Shown: positions 44,602-53,713, counted from the first letter of the stretch. The stretch is DNA of 64,000 bases from Clostridium sp. Cult3 (GCF_021655115.1 NZ_PPXY01000023.1:1-64000), one strand, 5' to 3'. Numbers and translations: made by a program. Notes: a model not told the origin generated them from the sequence alone.

Positions 44602-45945
44602 TTAGGCTAGTAAATTTAATCGTCCTCCTTCATAAAGTCCAACCAGCTTCTCCGTAGTATTGTTTACATAGGTTTCCACTCCATCAATTTCTTTGTTATT
44701 AATCTTAAATTTATTATTTTTTCTGTTTAAATAAAATTCTTGTCTACCTTCCCTTTCAAAGTCTTCATTTGTTCCCACAAATACTTCAAAGGTTTTAATT
44801 TCTAAACCGTTCTCCCGCATATCTTCCTTAAGTTGATAAAGATTTGTTTCTAATATCTCCTTAGTCCTATAGTTGTCTACCATTATCTTTGCTACAACAT
44901 CACCCTTTTCCATTTCCATCCTCAGCATTAATTCTCCCAGGATTTCTGGTTTCAACTTAATTCTTATTTCCTGCTTAAAATCATCTTGGATTAATTTTAC
45001 CTTATCTACTATCTGTTTAAATAAGTCTTTTTGAGAAATTTCCTTTAAATCCTGTTCTCTTACTTCTAAATTTTCCATAGATGTTGACCTATCTACCATT
45101 TCCAGTATAGGATTATTAGTCTCTAGCACCTCTGTTGACTGTTCTTGGGGTAATTCTTGCACATCATCAGCTATTACTTCCCTTAAGTTTAGATTTTTCT
45201 CCTCAAACATTTCTTCTTTATTTTCAATGTTTTTATCTGGTTCTACCTCTACACCTACTTCTTCATTTTGAATATTTGCAAGTTCCTGTTGATTTCTCAA
45301 GCCATCTAAATTTTCTATTCCGCCATAGCTTTTTTCAATTGTAGATTTATGCCTTACTCCTGTTGGTTTAATGTTTGTTTTAAGTTTGTTTAATTCCGTA
45401 AGAATTTGTTCCATTTCTTTAGCTATTATTTTATTATCTGCATCCATAGTATCTTGGTTCAGATGAATGTCCTTCTTCAAAAACAAGTCTTCAACGTCTT
45501 CTAATAGTTCCTCTATAATATATTCTGGATCTAAATTTTCATCTATTGCATGTCCAAGTCTAGAAATGATTGATTCTAGATCTAGCTGAAGTTGTGACAT
45601 ATCTTCTGTATTTTCTAAATCAAAGCTCAATTCATCTAATATCTGGTAAAGGGAATTTATCAATACCAACAGATCATCTATTATACTTTCTTCTATTTCA
45701 TCCTCTTTTTCCGTGGGTAGTTTATTATCTATAGAATCCTTCTCAGTTTTTTTATGTGTCTCTACTTTATCTATTGGATTTTTATTATGTCCATAACTAT
45801 GTTCCACTTTGTTCTGCACATGTTTTTGTTTTTCAAGTATTTTTGAAAAATCCTTGCTCTTATCATCCACTAGAAGTGTAGTATTGGAATGTGAATTGTT
45901 TGAAGACAACTTCACGTTTTCTAGTATAAAACTTGTATCTAACAT
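44602..45945 (-). CDS. fliK: Flagellar hook-length control protein FliK
   Basis: About 447 residues. The N-terminal two-thirds are hydrophilic, glutamate/lysine/asparagine-rich and of low complexity, typical of the ruler part. The C-terminal FliK domain (about 310-420) is recognisable: IRIKLKPEILGELMLRMEMEKGDVVAKIMVDNYRTKEILE (core LKPEILGELMLRMEM). The ATG at 45945 follows GAGGAGGTGA closely; an in-frame start further up lacks this. Located between the MotE-like gene and flgD, the standard place. Confidence 0.92.
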   Translation of the reverse strand: MLDTSFILENVKLSSNNSHSNTTLLVDDKSKDFSKILEKQKHVQNKVEHSYGHNKNPIDKVETHKKTEKDSIDNKLPTEKEDEIEESIIDDLLVLINSLYQILDELSFDLENTEDMSQLQLDLESIISRLGHAIDENLDPEYIIEELLEDVEDLFLKKDIHLNQDTMDADNKIIAKEMEQILTELNKLKTNIKPTGVRHKSTIEKSYGGIENLDGLRNQQELANIQNEEVGVEVEPDKNIENKEEMFEEKNLNLREVIADDVQELPQEQSTEVLETNNPILEMVDRSTSMENLEVREQDLKEISQKDLFKQIVDKVKLIQDDFKQEIRIKLKPEILGELMLRMEMEKGDVVAKIMVDNYRTKEILETNLYQLKEDMRENGLEIKTFEVFVGTNEDFEREGRQEFYLNRKNNKFKINNKEIDGVETYVNNTTEKLVGLYEGGRLNLLA

Positions 45946-45976
45946 GTTTTCACCTCCTCGCAAAAAAATCTTTAAT

Positions 45977-47230
45977 CTATGGTCTAACTAACATCTGAGT
46001 TAGTGTAGAGGCTTTATCAGTACTTACATAATTCATAACATTAGATAAAGTCTTCTTTCCCATCCTAGATAAAACATCTACTACAATAGTAGCATCAGAT
46101 ATTTCATAAACTGGTTCAGCAAATATTTCTAACTGTGTTACAGTATTGTCATTTTCCATCATTCTTTCTACAATTTTTGCCACTTTGTTTGGACTCATCT
46201 TTTCATATACCAAAACCAGATCATCAACTTTTTTATTGTACTCAGTCATAAACTGTATTGATTTACTGATTTCTGCAGCAATAGATTCCTCACTGCCAAT
46301 TAATTCTTCTTGTTTCCTTATGGCATTGAATAATTCCTGGATAAAATCATCATCATCAACTTTTGAAAGTATTTCAGCTGATTTTAGAACGGATAAATTT
46401 CTATAGATAGTACCTAACTCATCTATTTTATAATTTTCAGTACTACCTATCTCTTCAACAGCCGTTTCTGCAGGTTTTACTTCATACAATCTTGCTAAAT
46501 CCCCTAACTTTATGTACTGAGTCCTTTTATCAAGTAATTTGCTTTCAACATTAGCTTTTTTGTTACCACTTAAAGAGTATAGGATCTCATCTTTTTTTGG
46601 TTCATCTAGATAATACAGTATATCCGCTACCTTATCCTCATTCATTAAACTAAATATTTCAGTCAAATTATCTTTAAATTCCTTATCTTCCTCTATCCTA
46701 TTAGTTATTTCATTTATTGTAATCAGCAAATCTTGATTTTCCAATCTATTTATTTCATCAAAAAACATACTTTCTTCTTCCATCTTGATTTCATCATAAA
46801 TTGAGGATAGTAGATTCTTTCTTTGCTCTCTATTTCTGACTAGCGTGATTATTTCTCCAGTCTTTGATGAAGAGTTTGAATTCATGATCCTAATTATTTC
46901 CGCATAAAGTTTTTCATCTTCCTTCTTGATTATATATAGTTTGTCAGCAGCTGCTTCATTATCAAGAGATGAAAAGTAGTTAGCTAAATAATTTTTTTTA
47001 TATTCTCCATCTACATCATTGGACGATAAAGTAAAATGCTCTCCTACAGCGCCTGGTAGCTTGCCTAATAGATTATTTACCTTGTTCTTAAAGGATTTAT
47101 TATTGAAATACCTGAAAGTTAATATTAATAAAGGTATGACAACCAGCACAATAATAAATATCGATTTTAACTTAGGCTTTTTCTCCTTTTTTGCATTGTC
47201 TATATTCTCCACATTGTCCACTTTTTCCAT
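45977..47230 (-). CDS. Membrane-anchored MotE/YlxF-like flagellar protein, extended
   Basis: A 417-residue protein: a short cytoplasmic N-terminus rich in Lys, a transmembrane helix (about 25-43), then an extended helical region with several MgtE-N/FliG-like units: about 82-125 (NEAAADKLYIIKKED), 205-245 (MNEDKVADILYYLDEPKKDEI), and 340-415 (MSPNKVAKIVERMMEND, then ATIVVDVLSRMGKKTLSNVM). MotE (YlxF in Bacillus) usually has one such C-terminal unit and stabilises the motor or chaperones stator parts. Here it is longer. Its place between fliJ and fliK is that of ylxF. Domain assignment is by eye. Confidence 0.7.
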   Translation of the reverse strand: MEKVDNVENIDNAKKEKKPKLKSIFIIVLVVIPLLILTFRYFNNKSFKNKVNNLLGKLPGAVGEHFTLSSNDVDGEYKKNYLANYFSSLDNEAAADKLYIIKKEDEKLYAEIIRIMNSNSSSKTGEIITLVRNREQRKNLLSSIYDEIKMEEESMFFDEINRLENQDLLITINEITNRIEEDKEFKDNLTEIFSLMNEDKVADILYYLDEPKKDEILYSLSGNKKANVESKLLDKRTQYIKLGDLARLYEVKPAETAVEEIGSTENYKIDELGTIYRNLSVLKSAEILSKVDDDDFIQELFNAIRKQEELIGSEESIAAEISKSIQFMTEYNKKVDDLVLVYEKMSPNKVAKIVERMMENDNTVTQLEIFAEPVYEISDATIVVDVLSRMGKKTLSNVMNYVSTDKASTLTQMLVRP

Positions 47231-47241
47231 TTTTACTCCCC

Positions 47242-47685
47242 CTACTGTTGTTGGGTACTAGACCTGTAGCTTGTAATCGTATCTGTCTGTTTCTCCTCAT
47301 CTCTTTTCAGCTGATATAGATGTTCTTCATATTCGTGTTCTTTCAACTTTTCAAATATTTTCTTTTCCTTAGCAGCCGCTATCAGCTCTTCTTTTGCTTC
47401 ATTAGCATCATCTCGAGTTTTCGTTACAACTTTCTCCTGTGCTCTTATCATTTTGCTCAGATCATTGATATAATTGTTGTACATAGCTAAATTTCCAACC
47501 TTTGTCTTGACGGCTGTCACGTTTTTTTCATCTTTTATATTGTTTTTATACTGATTGAACTCATCTAATTTATTTTCTTCATTGTGTAATCTTTGTTGCA
47601 CCATACCATATTGACTTTTCTTATAATCTTCCACGGTTTTTTTGTAGTTAAGAACCCTCTCTAGCCTAAAGTTAAAATTCACCAT
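47242..47685 (-). CDS. fliJ: Flagellar export chaperone/ATPase stalk FliJ
   Basis: A 147-residue, almost wholly alpha-helical coiled-coil protein with the FliJ start NFNFRLERVLNYKKTVEDYKK (core RLERVLNYKKTVED). FliJ forms the stalk inside the FliI ATPase ring and links it to FlhA. It follows fliI, the usual position. The sequence is low in complexity with many Lys and Glu residues, so identity rests mainly on the N-terminal pattern and context. Confidence 0.92.
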   Translation of the reverse strand: MVNFNFRLERVLNYKKTVEDYKKSQYGMVQQRLHNEENKLDEFNQYKNNIKDEKNVTAVKTKVGNLAMYNNYINDLSKMIRAQEKVVTKTRDDANEAKEELIAAAKEKKIFEKLKEHEYEEHLYQLKRDEEKQTDTITSYRSSTQQQ

Positions 47686-47701
47686 CTGCCATTCCTCCTA
47701 C

Positions 47702-49033
47702 CTAAGTATTATTTATTTGACTATATATTTCATTCATCATAGAAATGGTTTCTTCAAACGGATAACTTTTTAAAACCTCCTGGGTCAGAAATCCATCAAT
47801 ACTTTCTTTTAATTCTATAGCTGTATCTATTTTTTTATTTGAACCCATTTTATAGGCACCAATATTTATTAAATCCTCCGACTCCCTATATGTTGCCATT
47901 ACATCTTTTATAGCATTTGCCATTCTCAAATGTTCTTTGTCTATGATATTTGGCATAACCCTACTCACACTCGCTAAAACATCTATAGCCGGATAATGAT
48001 TTTGATTTGCCAACTTTCTAGATAGTATAATATGTCCATCTATAATTCCCCTAACGGTATCCGTTACTGGCTCATTTAGATCATCCCCGTCTACTAATAC
48101 CGTATATAAACCTGTTATAGTACCTTTAGAAGAAGTGCCAGCCCTTTCTAGTAACTTAGGCATTATTGCAAATACCGAAGGAGTAAACCCTCTAGTTACA
48201 GGAGGTTCACCTATAGCTAGCCCAATTTCTCTTTGAGCCATTGCAAATCTAGTAAGGGAATCCATTAAAAGCATTACATCCCTGCCACTATCCCTAAAGT
48301 ATTCAGCAATAGCAGTAGTTACTAAAGCTCCCTTTACCCGTATAAGAGCTGGTTGATCTGAAGTAACTACTACCACAACAGATTTTTTTAATCCTTCCTC
48401 CTTTAAATCCTTCTCCAGGAATTCCCTAACTTCCCTTCCTCTCTCTCCTATTAAACCTATTACGTTGATGTCAGCAGAACTATTTCTAGAAACCATACCC
48501 ATAAGGGTACTTTTTCCAACTCCACTTCCTGCAAATATACCAATTCTTTGGCCTTTGCCACAGGTTAGTAATCCATCAACAGCCTTAATTCCAAAAGATA
48601 AGGGTTCTGATATTACTTTACGCTCCAATGGGTTAGGGGGAGAGTTAGATACAGCATAAGTCTTTTCCGTCTTAATAGGTCCCTTGCCATCAATAGGATT
48701 GCCTAGCCCGTCTATAACTCTGCCGATAAGTGCTTCGCCTACATTAACCCTTAGAGTTTTTCCACTGGCAACCACTGAGCTACCCGATGCAATTCCTTCC
48801 ATATCCCCTAAAGGCATAAGTAATATTTTATCATCCTTAAAACCTACTACTTCTGCCAATACTGGTTCTAAACTGTTGTGAGGATATATATAACATAGTT
48901 CACCAATTGTAGCTATAGGTCCATCTGATTCTATAGTTAAACCAGTGACTTTTGTGATCTTTCCAGTATATTTAATAAATCTTCTTCTATTAACTTCCCT
49001 TATGTATTTTTTTATATCTAATGTCTGTTCCAT
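47702..49033 (-). CDS. fliI: Flagellum-specific ATP synthase FliI
   Basis: About 443 residues, an F1-beta-like ATPase energising flagellar protein export. Walker A is GIFAGSGVGKSTLMG near residue 160, Walker B VMLLMDSLTRFA near 245. The family GFTPSVFAIMPKLLERAGTS stretch and the C-terminal ESIDGFLTQ region are present. The ATG at 49033 lies 8 bases after GAG in a weak ribosome-binding region; an upstream GTG would overlap fliH. Confidence 0.96.
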   Translation of the reverse strand: MEQTLDIKKYIREVNRRRFIKYTGKITKVTGLTIESDGPIATIGELCYIYPHNSLEPVLAEVVGFKDDKILLMPLGDMEGIASGSSVVASGKTLRVNVGEALIGRVIDGLGNPIDGKGPIKTEKTYAVSNSPPNPLERKVISEPLSFGIKAVDGLLTCGKGQRIGIFAGSGVGKSTLMGMVSRNSSADINVIGLIGERGREVREFLEKDLKEEGLKKSVVVVVTSDQPALIRVKGALVTTAIAEYFRDSGRDVMLLMDSLTRFAMAQREIGLAIGEPPVTRGFTPSVFAIMPKLLERAGTSSKGTITGLYTVLVDGDDLNEPVTDTVRGIIDGHIILSRKLANQNHYPAIDVLASVSRVMPNIIDKEHLRMANAIKDVMATYRESEDLINIGAYKMGSNKKIDTAIELKESIDGFLTQEVLKSYPFEETISMMNEIYSQINNT

Positions 49034-49038
49034 ATATA

Positions 49039-49809
49039 TCACTCATTACTTAATATTGTTAGTAATAAATCCTTAATTTCCTCCAGCTGATTATGGATAC
49101 TTACATCCACGTTCCCCTTTGAAGTCTCTAATATACAATCACCTTTAATCATATCGCTATTTACACGTATATCAATTTCGTCGACTAAACTTGCCTTAGC
49201 TAATATAATATCTTTCGACTTCTCTACCATATCCTTGTCCTCCTGTGACACTATTATGGTAAGCTTTTGTGATATTTCTAGATTGTCTATTCCATTTAAT
49301 ATTAGAGATACTATCAGTTCTTCATCTTCTTCAACTTTTTCATATAGCACCTTCTCATATACTGATATGACAAGTTGAATTAAATCCCCTTCTAAATCTC
49401 TTAACAATCTATTTCTTTTCTCTATATAATATTTTTTAATATCCAGTGCCTCAGATATTAGATCCTCTGAATCCTTTTTCCCTTCTCCATACCCTTTTTC
49501 GTATCCCTGCTCATATCCTTCCTTGTAGCCAACTTTATGGCCTTTATCATATCCATTAACTTCAGCATCCTTAAATAGCTCCTGGGCTCTTTCATAAGAA
49601 TCATTTAATACTTCTTCAGATTTTTCATATGCAGAATTAATTATGTGGTTTGATTTTTTATTTGCATTTGTAATTATTTCTTCGTATTTTTCTCTAGCCT
49701 CTTCTAATAGAGATTCATCTATTGCTGTTTCAGCATCCTTTTTATCCCTAGATATTACACTTCTCTCTATGACTCTTGTAGATTTAATGATATTAGACAA
49801 TGATTTCAT
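49039..49809 (-). CDS. fliH: Flagellar assembly protein FliH
   Basis: A 256-residue regulator of the FliI ATPase. Residues about 15-85 are helical and charged. Around residue 85-112 there is a glycine repeat, GYDKGHKVGYKEGYEQGYEKGYGEG, read in units of GYxxG, an expanded form of the GxxxG repeats characteristic of FliH. The C-terminal domain (about 145-250) resembles the delta subunit of F1 ATPase. The start overlaps fliG by 17 bases. Confidence 0.9.
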   Translation of the reverse strand: MKSLSNIIKSTRVIERSVISRDKKDAETAIDESLLEEAREKYEEIITNANKKSNHIINSAYEKSEEVLNDSYERAQELFKDAEVNGYDKGHKVGYKEGYEQGYEKGYGEGKKDSEDLISEALDIKKYYIEKRNRLLRDLEGDLIQLVISVYEKVLYEKVEEDEELIVSLILNGIDNLEISQKLTIIVSQEDKDMVEKSKDIILAKASLVDEIDIRVNSDMIKGDCILETSKGNVDVSIHNQLEEIKDLLLTILSNE

Positions 49810-50797
49810 CTCCTCCTCTAGGAGTGATTATCTCTCCATCTTCTTCAAGTTTTCTAATTATATTTACTATGTTTTGCTGTGCCTCTTCAATATCCCTAAT
49901 CCGAACAGGTCCCATAAATTCTATGTCTTCTTTTATCATTTCTACAAGTCTTTTACTCATATTTGCAAATACGACTTCTTTCACCTCTTCGCTAGCACCC
50001 TTTAATGCAATAGCCCATTGGGAATTGTCGATTTCTCTAGTAATTCTTTGAATACTTCTATTATCTAAAGATACAATATCCTCAAATACAAACATCCTTC
50101 TTCTAATTTCTTCACTCAGCTCTGCATCTCTTATATCTAGTTCTTCCATAATAAATTTCTCCGTTCCTCTATCTACAGAATTTAGTATATCAACGACTGA
50201 TTGTACCCCTCCAGTGGTAGTGAAATCTTGAGATAGCATACCAGAAAATTTGGTCTCTAATACCTTTTCAATTTCCTTTACAACTTCTGGAGATGTCCTA
50301 TCCATTATGGCAATTCGCCTTGTAACCTCTCCCTGTTTTTCTGGTGGCAAACTAGCTAAAATCTGAGCTGCTTGTCCAGGATTAAGATAAGAGAGTATTA
50401 ATGCTATGGTTTGAGGATGTTCATTTTGTATATAATTTAATAGTTGGTTTGGGTCTGCCTTTCTAATAAATTCAAAAGGTCTTACATGTAAAGATGAAGT
50501 AAGTCTATTAATAATATCAACAGCTTTGTCAGGACCTACAGCCCTTTCCAATATTTCCTTTGCATAGTTTATTCCTCCTTCGGAAATATACTCTTGAGCT
50601 AATGCAATTTGATAAAATTCTTCAATAACCTCTTTTTTTTCCTCTGATGATACCATACGAGTATTTGCGATTTGCAATGTAAGCTCTTCGATCTCCTCTT
50701 CACTTAAGTGTTTGAAGATTTCTGCTGACTTCTCCGGACCTAAAGAAATTAACAGTATAGCAGCCTTTTCTTTCCCATCAAATTGTCTTTTCGCCAT
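49793..50797 (-). CDS. fliG: Flagellar motor switch protein FliG
   Basis: A 334-residue C-ring protein that turns stator force into rotation. It begins RQFDGKEKAAILLISLGPEKSAEIFKHL (core EKAAILLISLGPEKSAEI), has the middle armadillo region with EHPQTIALILSYLNPGQAAQILA (EHPQT core) near residue 125 and the C-terminal domain with the charged torque helix DNRSIQRITREID near 245 and MSKRLVEMIKEDIEFMGPVR. Ordinary length. It follows fliF by 12 bases and overlaps fliH. Confidence 0.97.
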   Translation of the reverse strand: MAKRQFDGKEKAAILLISLGPEKSAEIFKHLSEEEIEELTLQIANTRMVSSEEKKEVIEEFYQIALAQEYISEGGINYAKEILERAVGPDKAVDIINRLTSSLHVRPFEFIRKADPNQLLNYIQNEHPQTIALILSYLNPGQAAQILASLPPEKQGEVTRRIAIMDRTSPEVVKEIEKVLETKFSGMLSQDFTTTGGVQSVVDILNSVDRGTEKFIMEELDIRDAELSEEIRRRMFVFEDIVSLDNRSIQRITREIDNSQWAIALKGASEEVKEVVFANMSKRLVEMIKEDIEFMGPVRIRDIEEAQQNIVNIIRKLEEDGEIITPRGGDEIIV

Positions 50798-50809
50798 ATT
50801 AAATCGCCC

Positions 50810-52333
50810 CTATTCATTTAGCCAAGTTCTTAGTAGTTGTGCAACTGCATCTGGTTTATTATCTACAAGTTTTTCAATCTGTGTTTTCATTTTCGATTCT
50901 TCTGTTTCAAATTCAAGATCTTTTACTTCAGTCTCTATTAGAGTTACATCGTCTAACTCTGGTTCAAGTTCATCAATATCTTTCTCTTTTTTCCTTCTAT
51001 ACACAACAAACGTTGCTATAGAAAATGCTGCAATTGCTGCTAATATAAATGCTAGCCAATTAATCTCTCTTTTGTCCTCTGCTGCATCTAGATCATCTCT
51101 TCTGAAGTTTTGAGCCTTTACTTCTACTTGTTTTGTATCTAGACCCGTTGCAGCATAGATTAAATCAGCAATTTCTTCTTCTAAGCCTGATGTAAATTCA
51201 CCATCAATTATAGCATTTCTATTGATAAGCACTGCCACTGTAATATCCTCTACTTGGCCCGGTGCTTTCCTAATCTCTTTATTTATTTCATCTAGTTCAT
51301 AATTTATAGTATTGCTTATCTTGTCATATCTTTCGTTCCCATCCTCTAGCATCTGATAATCTTCTTCGTCAACATTTGAATCTGCTCCAGGTACGCCTCC
51401 TGCTGCATTGCCTACCATGTGTTCTTCTATCTGTTCCATGCTCCTAATTAACCCTTCTTCATTTCCCTCAACAGGAGGAGCAAATTCAACAATAGTAGTT
51501 TTTTCACTGTCAAAGTTTATCTTCACACTAGATCTAATGTCCACATTGCCACGACCAAATACATTTTCTAAAAACTCCCTCAAACTATCATTTATACGAA
51601 GTTCCAAGTTGTTTTTAATAGTAAATTGATCCGTCATTAAAAAGTCCGTTTCATCCTGTTCATCGGTTAGTAATCTACCTTCACTGTCTACAATTTGAAC
51701 ATTTTCCGGATCCATGTTTATAGATCCTGCTACTAAATTTTTTATTGCAATAACTGTTTCACCTTTTAAAGGTCTATTATCGGCTTTTTCTATAAATACC
51801 GATGCAGTCGTTTCCATTTTGTTCTCTTCTAATACAAACCCAGTACCTTCTTTAACATCTATGTACACAGTAGCATTTTCAATTCCATCAATATCCGATA
51901 TGGTTGAAGATAGTTCACTTTGAAGAGCGTATTTCATCCTCTCTTTTTTGTCATAATCTGTCATAGTCCAGCTACTGTCATTAAAGGCATCCATAAAACT
52001 GTAACCTTCTTTTGGAAGTCCATAGGAAGCCAACTCTATTTTAATTTTGTTTTTCATATCTGCTGGAACCAATATTGTAGTAGTATCGTCTTTACTAGGG
52101 GTTTTCCATTTAATTCCCAGTTCGTCAAGCTTTTTGGTAATTTGAGCCATATCCTTTAGAGATAGGTCTTCGTAAAGCACTTCATATTTAGGCCTAGTAA
52201 GTATAATTGAAAGTATGATTATTGAAAGAAGAATAATTACAGAAATAATAAGTATTTTATTTCTCTTGCTCTTATCTAATCCCTGCCAATATTCATTTAA
52301 TTGATTCCTCATTTGCTGTATTGTTTCCCCCAC
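50810..52333 (-). CDS. fliF: Flagellar MS-ring protein FliF
   Basis: A 507-residue double-membrane-spanning MS-ring subunit. Transmembrane helix 1 (about 25-46) is followed by the ring-building domains (about 48-225), with ELSSTISDIDGIENATVYI and PENVQIVDSEGRLL, a beta-collar insertion and a second transmembrane helix (about 425-443, INWLAFILAAIAAFSIATFV in part). The C-terminal tail (about 450-507) interacts with FliG. The start is GTG with GAGGTG 5-6 bases upstream. It is the fourth gene of the operon. Confidence 0.96.
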   Translation of the reverse strand: MGETIQQMRNQLNEYWQGLDKSKRNKILIISVIILLSIIILSIILTRPKYEVLYEDLSLKDMAQITKKLDELGIKWKTPSKDDTTTILVPADMKNKIKIELASYGLPKEGYSFMDAFNDSSWTMTDYDKKERMKYALQSELSSTISDIDGIENATVYIDVKEGTGFVLEENKMETTASVFIEKADNRPLKGETVIAIKNLVAGSINMDPENVQIVDSEGRLLTDEQDETDFLMTDQFTIKNNLELRINDSLREFLENVFGRGNVDIRSSVKINFDSEKTTIVEFAPPVEGNEEGLIRSMEQIEEHMVGNAAGGVPGADSNVDEEDYQMLEDGNERYDKISNTINYELDEINKEIRKAPGQVEDITVAVLINRNAIIDGEFTSGLEEEIADLIYAATGLDTKQVEVKAQNFRRDDLDAAEDKREINWLAFILAAIAAFSIATFVVYRRKKEKDIDELEPELDDVTLIETEVKDLEFETEESKMKTQIEKLVDNKPDAVAQLLRTWLNE

Positions 52334-52364
52334 CTTAACACCTCATTTCTTGCAGCAATATTTT

Positions 52365-52664
52365 CTATATCTGCATTCTCATTATTTCTCTATAGGCTTC
52401 TACGACCTTGTTTCTTATGCTTAAGGTCAATTGCAAAGCAATATTTGCCTTTTCCCCTGCAATAGTCACATCGTGTAGATTGTCTATTCCTCCAGTAACG
52501 AGCAACTCCTTATATTCATCCTTTTCCATTTGTAACTGGTTTACTTTATTTAGTGCATCCCCTAACAATGCGCTAAATTCTTTAGTTTCTTCTGGTTTGG
52601 GATTTTGTTTTTCATCTTCCCAAGGTATAGTTAACTTATTTGAAGAAATTGTTCTAACTTGCAT
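52365..52664 (-). CDS. fliE: Flagellar hook-basal body adaptor FliE
   Basis: A 99-residue rod-base protein joining the MS ring to the rod. The conserved C-terminal half DLHDVTIAGEKANIALQLTLSIRNKVVEAYREIMRMQI (in parts: HDVTIAGEKANIALQLTLSI and NKVVEAYREIMRMQI) is unmistakable. The N-terminal third is variable, as usual. It follows flgC by 4 bases. Confidence 0.96.
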   Translation of the reverse strand: MQVRTISSNKLTIPWEDEKQNPKPEETKEFSALLGDALNKVNQLQMEKDEYKELLVTGGIDNLHDVTIAGEKANIALQLTLSIRNKVVEAYREIMRMQI

Positions 52665-52668
52665 CTAA

Positions 52669-53106
52669 TTACCTCCTACCTATTTCTAAAGCTTTCATCA
52701 GCATTGATTTACTTGCATTCATAGCTGTAATATTGGCTTCATAGGCCCTTTGGGCATCTATCATATCTACCATTTCCTTTACCATATCTACATTAGGCAA
52801 CATCACATATCCATTCTCATCAGCATCAGGATGGCCTGGTTCATAGACTAATCTAAAGGGGGTATCATCTTCTACTACTTCTCTGATCTTTACCCCCTCA
52901 CCGTTAAATTTGTTGCTATACTTTTCAAGATAAGCTGAAAAAGGTTTCTTATCCTCTTCAAATACTACCATCTGTCTCCTGTAGGGCAATCCCCCAGTTC
53001 CCCTGGTAGTATTTACATTAGCCATATTTTTGCTGATAATATCGATTCTAGTTTTCTCTGCAGTTAGTGCAGAGGCACTTATGTTGATAGAATCAAACAT
53101 ACTCAT
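52669..53106 (-). CDS. flgC: Flagellar basal-body rod protein FlgC
   Basis: A 145-residue proximal rod protein. The N-terminal helix contains MFDSINISASALTAEKTRID with KNMANVNTTRGTGGLPYRRQ, and the C-terminal helix ends with VDMVKEMVDMIDAQRAYEANITAMNASK in parts (DAQRAYEANITA core). Normal length and order directly after flgB. Confidence 0.97.
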   Translation of the reverse strand: MSMFDSINISASALTAEKTRIDIISKNMANVNTTRGTGGLPYRRQMVVFEEDKKPFSAYLEKYSNKFNGEGVKIREVVEDDTPFRLVYEPGHPDADENGYVMLPNVDMVKEMVDMIDAQRAYEANITAMNASKSMLMKALEIGRR

Positions 53107-53108
53107 TA

Positions 53109-53516
53109 TTACTTACTCCCTTCGTTAATAACATTTTTAATTTTATCAAACTCATCTATTGTTTGATTAATAAGAGCATTGTACATAATAGTATTCTTTG
53201 CTAAATTTGCCGACTCCGTATCTATATTTACATTGTTTTTATCAAATCTATAGGAAGTTTTTTTGTCTACATCTATTGTTGGTTCTATATCATTTATTTT
53301 TCTTGATACAGGTAGGTGTTTACCATGGGTTCTAGTTAACTTGCTCTCCTGTCCATCTATTGCTTCTTTTAATTTACCTTCAAAGTTTACCGTTAACCTT
53401 TTATAATTAGGAGTATTGGCATTTGATATATTATGATTTATGGCTTTGTTTCTAAGCCATACAGCATCTAGGGCCTTATTCATAATGTTTACATTATTAT
53501 AAAATTGCTTTAACAC
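53109..53516 (-). CDS. flgB: Flagellar basal-body rod protein FlgB
   Basis: A 135-residue proximal rod protein and the first gene of the long motility operon. The N-terminal motif LRNKAINHNISNANTPNYKR and the C-terminal NTIMYNALINQTIDEFDKIKNVI region (in parts) identify it. The start codon is GTG (53514-53516), placed by GAGGTGAT 4-8 bases upstream. A sigma-A-type promoter lies just before it and CodY-box-like palindromes further upstream. Confidence 0.96.
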   Translation of the reverse strand: MLKQFYNNVNIMNKALDAVWLRNKAINHNISNANTPNYKRLTVNFEGKLKEAIDGQESKLTRTHGKHLPVSRKINDIEPTIDVDKKTSYRFDKNNVNIDTESANLAKNTIMYNALINQTIDEFDKIKNVINEGSK

Positions 53517-53537
53517 ATTATCACCTCTTTACATTAA

Positions 53538-53566
53538 ATAATAGTACAATACCTAGTAAAATTCAA
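53538..53566 (-). promoter_or_regulatory. Sigma-A-type promoter of the fla/che operon
   Basis: On the minus strand TTGAAT (53561-53566) and TATTAT (53538-53543) are separated by exactly 17 bases, with transcription start expected near 53531, only about 15 bases before flgB. This matches the sigma-A promoter role of the B. subtilis fla/che operon. No convincing sigma-D promoter is visible nearby. Confidence 0.7.
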
Positions 53567-53640
53567 CGTAAATCGTCAGTATTTCCTATTTGAAAGCCTT
53601 TTTCTATAGTAAAAAAGCTTATATAACTTTATATTCTACA

Positions 53641-53655
53641 TAATACCAGAAAATC
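53641..53655. promoter_or_regulatory. Weak CodY-box-like sequence upstream of flgB
   Basis: Read on the minus strand it is GATTTTCTGGTATTA, matching the CodY consensus AATTTTCWGAAAATT at 10 of 15 positions by my count. On its own it is weak, but it lies about 19 bases from the better match at 53674-53688. It sits about 75 bases upstream of the flgB promoter. Confidence 0.3.
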
Positions 53656-53673
53656 CTCTTTATTTGTAGTAGG

Positions 53674-53688
53674 ATTTTGCTGAAAAAT
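53674..53688. promoter_or_regulatory. CodY-box-like palindrome between codY and flgB
   Basis: Read on the minus strand it is ATTTTTCAGCAAAAT, matching the CodY consensus AATTTTCWGAAAATT at 12 of 15 positions by my count. It lies about 110 bases upstream of the flgB promoter -35 and downstream of the codY terminator. CodY represses fla/che directly in B. subtilis, so the site is plausible; its distance from the assigned promoter leaves the mechanism open. Confidence 0.5.
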
Positions 53689-53713
53689 GGCAAATCCATC
53701 TTAAGACCTATGG

